Shown piece by piece: positions 37,201 through 47,800 of a DNA stretch of 64,000 nucleotides. Position 1 is the stretch's first letter, and every line of letters begins with the position of its first letter. The translations under genes and the position numbers were made by a program. Source of the stretch: Cyrtodaria siliqua. Lineage: Eukaryota > Mollusca > Bivalvia > Adapedonta > Hiatellidae. Under the pieces are notes generated by a model, which worked only from the letters and a program-made list of their open reading frames with translations, did not search any database and was not told the origin of the DNA. The stretch lies in NCBI GenBank assembly GCA_037043455.1, contig JAWPHD010001221.1:281015-345014 (forward strand), written 5' to 3'.

Positions 37201-39331
37201 CTCTCTCTCTCCCTCTCTATATCTCCCTCTCTCTCTCTCTCTCTCCCTCTCTTTTCGCGTCCGTTGTTTTTGTATTTTTAGTTTATTTTTTGGTTTATGT
37301 TATGCTGTCTTTCATTTCTGTAACCAAACGTAGCAACTCGAAGGAATCAACGTACCAGCTCGAAAAGCATATGCAGTGCACCTGCAACAAACTCGTAAAA
37401 CAGGAAGATGCATCCAGCGGGGTCACAGAATACCAACCTGTCCACAAAAGTGCAAGGCATTGCATGAACAATGTTTCTGTAGATATTGGCAGGAACTCTA
37501 GATGATCTAGAGACATTGGATAAACAGTTTTGGCAGTCATTTATTAAACATGTAAATTTTTAGACAAAAGGCATCATTCGAGACGAACGAAGACAATTAT
37601 TTATTTTTTGGAACAAACTATGTAATCATTTCAAATATTTACGCATTGTTACATGTTCAGTGTATGTTCTGCTTTTAATCAGCAGCAAGCATTTTCTCTT
37701 TGTCTTGAATGCACATATTCTAATAGCAAACATCCTTTTGACAACTAAGGATGAAATATTCTAGCAGGCTTCCCCCTGACTGAGGCCCTCACTGGGTGTT
37801 CTTATTCGTCAGATTCCTTAAAGTTAGACCACTGTTCCCTACATCCCTAAACGTATTTTTCCTTTTAGGTCACTATTCCCTAGATCTCTGAAATTAGGCT
37901 TTTGATCCCTGCATCCTTTAAAACAATTGCCAATTTTCCCAAGTTTCAAAAAATAAATAAATAAATGATCATGTTCCCCATATCCATTAAGCCCCTATGG
38001 AGGACTTCTTGTCAAATGCCTGAAACAAGTTACTTTAAAGACAAAGCTAAAATTAGTCTGAAGAGGATTTACAACACTTTTTTGTTTTATTACACTTTTC
38101 GGAGGTCTTCTTGGATAAATTTCAAGTGTCGTTAAAAAATAAAGAAACAACTACAAGATTTATAACACTCAGTTACCCAAAATAAAATGTACAATCAATA
38201 TTCAATTTGGAGAATCAACCGAATATTCATATATTAAATATTTGTGTTTCAGGCAGCACCCGGAACTTCGATAGATGGGCCTGTTATGGATTACTTTGAA
38301 GAAAAAGGTGCCGGATTCCAATATGTCGGTCTACGAAACGAATCTGGTGGTGGTACGTATGCTTTCTCTTTTTTCGCCTCATTATCTTTTCATTTAAAAA
38401 GATAAGTGCTAATTGACTTGGCAAAAGTCCGAGCAACAAGAGAACAACCACGACAAGACCAGATTGAAGACAAACATTCAAACCAGCCGTATCAGGATTT
38501 AGGTAGACGTCATCATAAGATCAATTTTATGTTGTTCATCACACAATCAAAGAGGAGAGTATAGTAGTGAACTGTATGTAAATGGGTCCACCATTAAACA
38601 TGCAGTGCCTTGCCTAATGATAGGGGCATAACCTCGTTAAATAAACCTTCTAGAACGGTGTATACTGATTTTATGTGTATACTGATTTTATGAAATTGAT
38701 CATGACCAAGGATCTTACGAAATTTGTAAATCACGTCGCCATAGTAGTCATTCCTGGTTTTACAAAGCTTATGGATGTCAAAGTCCTCATCTTGACTACA
38801 AGCTCTAGAAAAACGAACAGAGAAGTTGCTTGGCGAACATCCCCGTTTAAGTGGAGATTATTAGCAATGTCTACATTGTATCCTCTCTCTTGTCATAGAT
38901 TCTGCCTTCTCCATTTTCATTCGAGAAAAGAAGCGAAAATATACGAAATATTAGCTTTGCTGAGCTGAAGTTATTTACGATGTATATTATTAACAATAGT
39001 AGAATGGAAAAGGGTGACAATGTTCAATATATCATCCAGATACCGAGAGACTAGATACCTAGAGAGGTGCTATTAAAGTATCCGGTGAAATTTCTTTCCT
39101 AGCAATACCACATCCATTTCAGGTCATTCGAGGGAGCTTGTAGATGGACATGCACAGTTTATGCAAGGTATAAAGCCGGTGACGGGCTACAACGGATCGT
39201 ACGGCTTCAGACGAAACACTCCGTGGCTTCGACAAAGTCCGTCTCCTTTCGGAACCGCGAGCAGATCTCCGGCGCACGAGATCACTGTTGTTCCACGTGA
39301 GACACCAGGCAGAACGGTTCAAGCAAAGTGA
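30994..39331 (+). CDS. Gene B: spliced 193-aa protein, family not recognised
   Basis: Exons 30994-31266 (coding part of 30922-31266), 38253-38352 and 39123-39331, phases 0 and 1, stop TGA at 39329-39331. All three boundaries have clean GT/AG sites with pyrimidine tracts. The N-terminus is basic, followed by Pro-rich PPTPPPEDLLKEEKGF near residues 22-37. The middle includes NNYFKFDGVHKTL, and exon 2 gives DYFEEKGAGFQYVGL. The C-terminus has a Gly/Tyr/Arg segment (GYNGSYGFRRNTPWL) and a Ser/Pro/Arg tail. No transmembrane or secretion signal is seen. AATAAA lies at 39338-39343, only six bases after the stop, and again at 40178. The compact GYxGSYGFRRNTP style resembles short ciliary or axonemal proteins; this is a weak inference. 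The frame is open upstream to the exon acceptor in phase 0, so a longer N-terminus joined from gene A exon 2 (also phase 0) is possible. Confidence 0.68.
32056..32193 (-). mobile_element. tRNA-like SINE fragment (family 3)
   Basis: On the minus strand it reads GTGCCAGTGGTGGAGCGTC, then GAGTTCGATCCTCGCCGTGG, followed by TTATCCTTGAGAAAG. It matches 63671-63790 in layout. It lies in the first intron of gene B. Confidence 0.6.
33183..33472. mobile_element. MITE with CCATTACGyGGTCC terminal repeats, copy 1
   Basis: Ends CCATTACGTGGTCCCGCC and CGGACCGCGTAATGG are inverted repeats. The internal CATACCCCAGCCAACCC and GGGTTGGATGGGGTATG form a second inverted pair near 33390-33440. It matches 52868-53146 in opposite orientation. 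Confidence 0.7.
35862..36175. mobile_element. TTAA-flanked MITE, copy 3 (inverted)
   Basis: TTAAAGGGACACACGGCAAT at the left and TTGCCATGTGTCCTTTAA at the right, internal blocks inverted relative to copies 1 and 2. It lies in gene B intron 1. Right-end remnants also occur at 25610-25690. Confidence 0.78.
38353..39122. other. Gene B intron 2
   Basis: Mostly a family X fragment (38440-38660); the remainder shows no gene. Confidence 0.5.
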
Positions 39332-39337
39332 TTTAGT

Positions 39338-39343
39338 AATAAA
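39338..39343 (+). terminator. Candidate polyadenylation signal of gene B
   Basis: AATAAA six bases after the gene B stop. This is unusually close, so the copy at 40178-40183 may be the one used. Confidence 0.35.
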
Positions 39344-42300
39344 TCAAAGTTGTGGTTACAACATATACTAACTTATAAAATGTAATCTATGGACTTGAAT
39401 TCACATCAGCATTACTAATGACATTTGAAAATGTATTATCATTGTTCACACTGCTGGCTTTAGTGATATATATATAATTTGATTATGCCACGTTTTTTAT
39501 TCCATACTCGATACTGGTTTGCTAATCTACATCATGTCCATAAAAGATCGATCTACGGGAAACGTAATAGTTGAAACAGGCAGGCATGTTTTATAATTGG
39601 TATATATTTTAGTTTAAATATGAAAACGATGTTTTATCGTTGGTTAAATGGTTTCTCACCACTTTGTTTTTCAACTGCAAAAGACTCTTACGGCTTCATT
39701 GATTGTTCTTTCGAAATATAGGACACATTACATGTCTTTGTCACAAAACAGACAGAAATTATACTATGGCTCTCTTTTTGTCTATCTTTTCATTAAATGC
39801 TTATTTGATAAATCTAGTTTTATATAACATTGTTAATTTTCGACGATATCCTTATTTTGTTTGCATTGCTTTTATCATTTTTTTCTTTGCATTCTCAAAT
39901 CACTATAGCATTTTAAGAATGTATGTTGACATTTAATGTAAAATATGTCTACACGTACATCTCTATTTTGATGAGCCAACAAAAACAAGATAAACATTCA
40001 TAACTAAAATGAGAAACAGAGTAAACGCTTAATAACTTTAGAACATATTATTTAGTAACTAAGTGCATTTTGACAATATTCGTTAGTGAAATATGTATCT
40101 ATGTACAATCTGCAATAGTAACACTATTATGTTAATTTGCTCAAAACCGAATGTTAATTTGTATATGTGAATGTAATAATAAAGGCCAAAGTTTGGTTTC
40201 ATTTTGGCATGTCCATGCATAAGAATTACAATGGACATATCGTTTACTTAACATTATATAACGTAATATGTGTGATGTTTTGTTTACAGGTGTTGTTTTA
40301 TAATTTTTATTATTGTTTATCTTGTCTGTGATAAAATACAAATTAAACCAAAACAAAACTGATACCATGCTATGTGTGTATTTTGAACATCCAACGTATT
40401 AACAGCAGAACAATCATATTTTATGATATGTTTAACAGTCATTTTAATTAACATGTATGAATTGAATTGGAGTTTTAAGGCGCACCAAAACATGAAAGGT
40501 TATATGGCGCCTAACAGGAATGAACATGACAGGCTCATCCCCCATGTACATCGAGATAAAATATGAAGAATGGCCCTAAAACCTTCTCACCTGCAGAACT
40601 GCAGAGTTGCTGCAAATTCTATTGTAGACACTCCATTTACGCTGGAGCCACGTTTATTGTTTTTCTGCCACTGCTCTAGTGATTTGAGCGAGATGGCACC
40701 TGAAACAATGCAGGGGTCATGATGAAGACCTTTAATGAGCATGAACAAAAAATGATAAAATGAACATGAATTTGTGGGGTGGTGCCCTATTATTTGCCCC
40801 GAAACCACACGGGGTGAACATGTATGAGATACTATTCAATATAAAGTATTGAACGAAAAAATGCAAAAGACATATAAAATAAGTTATATATATATATAGA
40901 ATGTCCATTCAGTAGTTGATGACCTATGTTGGTACTTCTTTACAGAATGGACATAAGCGATGATCAACATTTAGGTTTTAATATCTGCCAGTCTTGACAT
41001 TTAACCCTTAGCCCGCTAAGCACGACTACAATAGCCTTTGCGTTCATTGTAAACCCAGATCAGCCTTCGAGTAACTCGCATAACCCTTTGTCACATAAAT
41101 GGTATGGTCTTAATTCAAAGAAAGAACAGTCCATTGTATATATGTAGGGGTTAAGGGTTAATGGAAGAAGTAGATGCTAAAGTCGAAGAGGAAATGTAAC
41201 GTGCTCATTACGCAGTAATCAAAAAACAACAACGTGTGTTTAACAACAAGTAGATCTACATGGAATATATTAACATTTGAAAATAAAGAGTGAGCATCAC
41301 AAACAAATGTGTGTAACGCAAAATAAGGCCGCGGGGCGTTTGGATCTGGTTCTAGGGTCCGTCAACCCTCACTTTAACCCTATTGTCAAACCATTTAAAC
41401 TGAACGTTTGTATCTATGTTTTGTAAATTGCGTCACTGTAGAAATCCGGTTGTGATAGTCCTTGTCGCAGAATAGTTTTGTGATAACTTGTATGTTTTAA
41501 AAGTGGAGAGTTACGATATTACAATTTGGCAAGGTCTTTCGAAGTTTGTGACTTTAAAGTAGAATATCGCTTAAGCCGGTGCTAGGAAGCGTGAGAGGTG
41601 GCATACTCAATAAAACCGAGTCTGCTACTTATCTCTTGTTTGTGTTTGTTGCTTCCAAAGGATCCATTTTCAGTATTTATTATTATAATGGTAGAGCTCA
41701 TGGAGGAGCTTTTATGCTATACAATGGTTACCAATGTCAAGGTCCGCAACTTGGCTGCAACCGCTTGAAAAACAGATGTCATACATATACCCTCATCAGA
41801 TATGGCTCGCGAAAAGCTCCCGTCTACGTGCGAATAATTAACAATGTCAAAACTGAAATCATGACATTGCAATGGGTTTGTCTTGTCAAAAAAAACACTA
41901 TGCAGTATCAATAGGTGATATAAGTAAAAAAGAAAGACGATAATGTATATATGAATATAAAACAAAGACCTAAAAAGCCACATGGTTGGTAATTCAATAA
42001 ACTTGACTGAAGCCAGGACAACTTAAGGGCAAGACAAGACACGACAAGACAAATTTGAAGACAAATTTAATATGGGTAAGTATTACTCCATTTTCGATAG
42101 ACAGATACAAATCGAGAAATGAAGCCAGAAAATCGGAATGGTTAGCTTTGTTGGGTTGAATCTCTTTACGATAGATAGTACTAATAAAAATCGTGTTTTT
42201 GGAAGACGTAAACAACCGATACGGCTATTTATAATATTAAGCGTTCTCTTTTTTAACGTTGAAAGAGAATCGGGTCTGTTTGCTTTGTTTACACCATTTT

Positions 42301-43707
42301 ATACTAAAATCCTCGATTCGAGCACGACAAGCGTTAACATCATGAAGGCAATTTATGCTTTGGACCTTTGCAAAAAAAGGCCGAATGCGTGTCTCTATAA
42401 TATTAAAAGCAGCAGTGATAACATGACCAGCCGGGGCAAAGCTTTCTTCTTGTTTTGTTAAAGCCTTATCACAGTGCTTTGGAGAGTTAAACCCTATGAT
42501 ATAAAGGTCTGATATAAAGGTCTGATATAAAGGTCTGAAACAATATTGTTGTTGTTCTCCTCACGTATCTGTGTATTTATTGTGCTCATTTTTAGGTTGT
42601 TCAGTCATTATTATTTGAAATTGTATGAAGTATAAAAACAAAAACTGTTTAAAATGGGTAAAAATATAGGAGACACATCCAATAAAATTGTCAAAATCAC
42701 TGTGAACAGATAGACTAAGATGCTAAGGCCTGAACACTATTTTAGAACATTTTACCTACTTGTATACCAACTATTATGTATTGCCTAAAATCATACTATT
42801 ATAAGGTTACCGTGAAATTTTAACAGACATATGTTTTAATCCATTACGCCATCCTTTATTAGTTTAGAATTGGTGTTAAAGGGTTACACATTGTCATATA
42901 CAAATAGTGAATTATATTAATAGTCATTACAAAAGCATACAAATAGTGAATTATATTAATAATCATTACAAAAGCATACAAATAGTGAATTATATTAATA
43001 GTCATTACAAAAGTAATATATAGATAGCATATATGTATAAACTTATATATTTCGGATTATTTTTTTATCGATTGATTATTAGTAAACTATTTAGTCGTCC
43101 GGTAAAGATAACATGAATGAGAACTAATTCGTCAAGTAAGCGTTGTCTGTCAAAAACACATAAACCTAGCAAGACTTCTAGCCGGTATTGAACGGTCTCT
43201 TAAGATCACAACCATTTCGTGTTTTTTTTTATTAATTTCAACGTCTGATAACGCTGTATGATACATGATTTATTATGCTAACACGTGCAACTCTTACAAT
43301 ACTTCACGCACTATCTGACCTTTAACACAGGTCGTGCGGGGGAATTATGGCTGTGTAAGCCAACGTAGGTGGGGTATCTTCCTTTGGTTTAAACATATTT
43401 TATTTCAAAGAAAGTATTACGTACAATAACCATAACATATCTTCCTTTGATACCTTTATAAAGAAGGTCTTATCAATATGCAAACGATGGATCCCATGAA
43501 AGACGCTGGAACAAGCTAGAAGTGATTGCACTTAAAAAAAGTGTGTTTTTTCTTCCTCAAATTAGTTCTTAAAGGAAAATATAAAACCACATTAACCGTA
43601 ATATATATATCTTATCTATTTCTTAAGTTGGCTTTAATTTTCCAAAAGTTAACTCCTTTTTCGAACTCGTCCGAGCGTTCATCTGTGCAAGTTTGGTTTG
43701 ATAAATA
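39344..43707. other. Intergenic, no gene supported
   Basis: Low-complexity AT-rich sequence with family X fragments (41280-42070). A 13-bp repeat (GATATAAAGGTCT, three copies) is at 42498-42537 and a 39-bp repeat (three copies) at 42900-43014. ORFs at 41579 and 42138 lack protein-like features. Confidence 0.5.
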
Positions 43708-44168
43708 TACTGAAAGGAAAAAGAAACGCGACACGGGAATTTCCGCTATAGTTTATACTGCACACTTAATTCCATATATATTCCAAGGAAATGTTTTGTA
43801 AAAAAAAAAGTTGCAGTTAGTTAGAGAAAGGACTCAACTGTGATGTTGTAGGCCTTTTAACCACAGTACACGTTGTAACAAGAAATTCATAAATGTTGAA
43901 GTTCCTCTTTGAAAAATTGAGCCAGTTCAGTACTGTATTTAACGTAAAGAGTTTGCAAAATTTTGCATCCTATGTTTGCTCCAAACGCGTACTCTGTCAA
44001 TAATGAAACTTTGCAGGAATACTATTTTTGTTGTGTTACGTGTTTTTTTAGTCTGTTTTTCGAAAGGAAAGATCTTACGTAGCCATGTACCATTCGATTA
44101 ACAGCAGCATATTGTACATACAATATATAGCGGAAATTCCCGTGTCGCGTTTCTTTTTCCTTTCAGTA
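43708..44168. mobile_element. TIR element with identical 43-base terminal repeats
   Basis: TACTGAAAGGAAAAAGAAAC... at 43708-43750 is the exact inverted copy of 44126-44168. A TA lies on both sides, as expected for a Tc1/mariner-type target duplication. No transposase frame is inside. Identical ends suggest a fairly recent insertion. Confidence 0.82.
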
Positions 44169-44432
44169 TATATAGTATAGCCTTTTTATAATAATCAAGC
44201 AATGATATACGCGGTAACGTTAATTTTCAAAAGTATGGGATTACATAATGTTGCGAAATATAGGATGAGTCAATGTATATGGATTTTGGTTTGAATACAC
44301 GAAGAAGAACGCTGTGATAAAAAAAGATAATTTTTAGAAAATGCGCTTGTTAAACCACTTAGGAGTATTTCAACTAAGCGGGCAAAGAACAATTTGAAAA
44401 ACTACGTGTCTGCTCAAACATCACAATGGCGT

Positions 44433-44438
44433 TTTATT
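44433..44438 (-). terminator. Candidate polyadenylation signal of gene C
   Basis: AATAAA on the minus strand about 190 bases after the stop codon. It is the nearest canonical hexamer seen. Confidence 0.45.
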
Positions 44439-44629
44439 TACAAATTTTAACAAAACATGCACACTTTCCCTGCCATACCAAACCGCAAAATAAATATCAC
44501 GTACAACAAATTGACTTACATTGTAACTAAATAGTAATACTACACTTTTTTCTAAATTCCAACAAAATTCGTAAAAACTTGTGTCGGCAAACAGGCTTTT
44601 ATCATTACATAATGCAGTTATTTATACGT

Positions 44630-44823
44630 TCATTCTTCCACACACAACACATTGGTTTCGGTCGGGACCTCACAGCGATCGCCGGTCCAGATTCGGTCTC
44701 CCGTGCACGTCATGGGGACAAAATTACCACGTGAACAGATGATGAACATGGTACATTTGCCGCACACGTGGAATATTCCCTGTTTATTGATGCAGGCGTC
44801 CCTGTCATCCAGGTGTATACACA
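44630..44823 (-). other. Gene C exon 6: CBM14-like chitin-binding domain and stop
   Basis: Residues about 234-297. Cysteine spacing from residue 244 is C-x9-C-x2-C-x5-C-x9-C-x10-C-x9-C, with CTMFIICSRG at the place of the CBM14 aromatic strand (Phe instead of the usual Tyr). The domain resembles peritrophin/CBM14 but is divergent, so chitin binding is likely rather than shown. Stop TGA is at 44632-44630. Confidence 0.75.
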
Positions 44824-47800
44824 CTGTAACGAAACAAAAACGGTTACAGAAGTTTCTAAATTTGTAGAATTTGCTCTTATCAGGTCAATAGAGAGGGAAA
44901 TTATGTCACTTGCATACATATTTGAATTAGGTTAATGTGTATATGGATAGTAAATTAGATTTACAGAAAGCAATCTACTAAAACCAACCATCAAAAAAAC
45001 AAACAAGAATCACATGGATAAATTATCATTTACACGCTAAGTACACGACCTCCATAGACAAAAACAGTATTGACAACGCGGGTACTGCCTTGTGAACAGT
45101 CATACAAGGACACTGTGGGTTAAAACCAGGTTCTAGTAGGAACCAAAACTCACCCTTACCCTACAGTTAGATTTATATTAATGTCAAACGGGATGTTTAA
45201 AGTAACAAAAATAAAAGTTGGTGAAAAAGGTAGGACTTCTACAGACCAGTAAATGTGTCGAAACATTTTTGCGACAAATACTTCGACACTGATACAATGA
45301 ATATATGCATTTCTATTTTAAAGATATATCTATCTTAAAGAGATAGCTGTCTACTTTTAAAGAGATATCTTTGTTTGGGAATAAATAATAATGTGGTTCG
45401 CCATATCTAACTAAGTTTAACTTACTGCTTGTACAGTCTCTTCCCCGCCAATCACCGCGACAAATACATGTTATGTGATCCCCATTACTGGCACATAGTC
45501 CGTCATGCTGGCATGGGTTCCTAGGGTAACATGTCTTCTTGTCGTCCATATCTTGTATGACTGAAATGTGAAAATTGTATAACTGGTTACGCATGGACAT
45601 CAACTAGCTTACAGAAACGCCGGAACCAATTGGATACTGAGTGCAAATTCACAGGTGGAGGTCATAGACCACTATTGCATTATCCACTATTTTTCCATAG
45701 ACTTACTGTTTAATGTTTTTCCATCGGACATGCAAACCATCTGACATGCAAACAACAACCCCAGGCTTACTGTTGCTTACCCTGCTGCACAGATGCAGCT
45801 TAGATACATGTAAACAGGAACTTCTTTTTAGGAGTTGACCTATTTTTAGTGCCACTTCTAAATGTTCGAAGGTCATGACCCTACAATTTGAGGGAATCAC
45901 AAATAAATTTATGAAAATCACCCGATTTCTTTTTTATTCTGCCTTATCATAGAGCTCATACAAATGAAAGCTATGTAAAATAATAATCAGAAATAAATAA
46001 CAAATTCAAGTTAACCTAATTGAATTTCCCACCTAGTCTATCATCCAATCAAAATAAGGCTTACGTATGCATTAGGCATTGGGGTTTACCGTATACTTTT
46101 TCCGCCAATCAGACCGGTTTTTGCAATAGGGTACTGTAACCTAGAGACAACTGGATACTTACTCCCTGTCACAAATAAAGACGCTTTCTGGACTGAATTC
46201 ACAAAACTGTTTCCACTTTCAGCGAAATTGAACCAAGTATACAAAAGGTTCACACAATGTCCTATGTCACCCAGTCGGAGACGTGTGTCTTCTCGAGTAA
46301 ACTATCTTATGTCCTATCTCACGCTATCGTGGACGTCAGTTTTCCCGGATTGTCTATCTTTTCTCTGTATTCTGCGGTCGACGATTATTTCTGTTATAAA
46401 TTGTGGAGCTTTTTCTCGTTATGTATAATAAGAAAACAAAAACAATATCAGATAGCAAAAGAAATGGATGACTTTGTTTTTGTTATCAACTCACTTCTTT
46501 CCTGTGTTAGACATTGTATGTAACACGCGCGATTCTGCACCGCGGCTCCGATACAAACTGTACCCTCGAGCTCACATTTCCTCTCTCTGGATTGTTGTCC
46601 TTCCCCACATTCCGAAGAACATGCACCCCAGGACTTCCACGCTGCCCACGTACCTTAGAATAAAAAAAATAAGGAAATTAGAGCAATTATACTTGCCATA
46701 CAGTATAAATTCAAAACAGTATCCATCTTGTACATTGGACATTCAATACAATCTTGTAACATAACATAGTGTGTTTTTAAAGTGTGTCGCATGTTGGGCG
46801 AGAATCCTCTAAGCCAACGCTCTAGAATTGCACCAAAGATGCCCTTTTTGTTTGCTTTGGACCGCATAGTAGTATGAATATAACCATTGTCACGATAGGT
46901 CATCTGATTCACCTGCCACCACTACCTCACACACCCCACCCCACCCCCACTCATCCCGTCCCAGCTTATTCATGTTAGCATCTTATCGAGTTTAGTTTTC
47001 TCTATAACAGCATGGATAGATAGATACTCGCTTTCGAAAAAGTGTTGAATTGCCCTTTAAAAACTGTCGTGGAACCATGATTAAAATGAAGGCTAAGATT
47101 TATCGGGGCATGAGAACATCGGGGCATGAGAACCAATTACAACAGTCCTTATACGAAATTGGTCTGAAAGAGTTTTCCGTGTACGTGTACCAGTATGGTA
47201 GGTAAACTGTCCTACTGAAAACTGAAAACAAACGTTTGTTTGTTTGTTTGTTTGTATGGTGTTTTACGTCATTTTCAACACATGTAAGGTTATATATGAC
47301 GGTCGATTTTTTGTGGTGGAGGCAGACTACATACTTTTCCTGGGTAGAACCAGTACTGTACACCTCCCGTCATCCGTAAGAATCGACACTTCCTCAATTA
47401 CAATTCGAGCTCCCCGTGGGATTCGAAACCGCAGCGGTGAGTGGCGAAGGCTTACAATGCAACGTCGTTAACCATTCGGCCACGGAGACGCTTGAAAACA
47501 AACATTGCGGAAAACTAATTTTCATAATCCAAGTTGCTAGTGCCGAACAGTTTAGAAGTTCTAGTTGTTTTTGACCAGTAAACTCCATGAGAGACTTATT
47601 CCGTCGTAGTTTATTGAAATGCTCCTTCTGACGTTCGTGGCTCCACCGATATAAAACATATTTAAAAAGGCATCTGGTAAATGCAACTTACCGTAACAAT
47701 CGTCGTTAATACAATCCCGGGACTGCGTGTGCTCATACAAACACGACCCTGGATCTGAACTTTCGCAACAGTCCGTTACATTACCGGATGTACATGTCCG

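Larger units (their letters stand above)
31267..38252. other. Gene B intron 1: repeats, no further exon assigned
   Basis: Beyond the elements listed separately, 33770-34140 and 38470-38660 hold family X pieces as inverted pairs (AGGATTTAGGTAGACGTCATC and complement). (CT)n lies at 37192-37255. At 37334-37500 an AG acceptor-like site precedes 55 open codons with Cys-rich QRGHRIPTCPQKCKALHEQC ending in TAG; it could be a lost exon. Confidence 0.45.

Noticed and set aside
41579..42461. Two plus-strand ORFs of 107-111 codons
   Set aside because: Partly inside family X repeat; no splice sites or protein-like composition.
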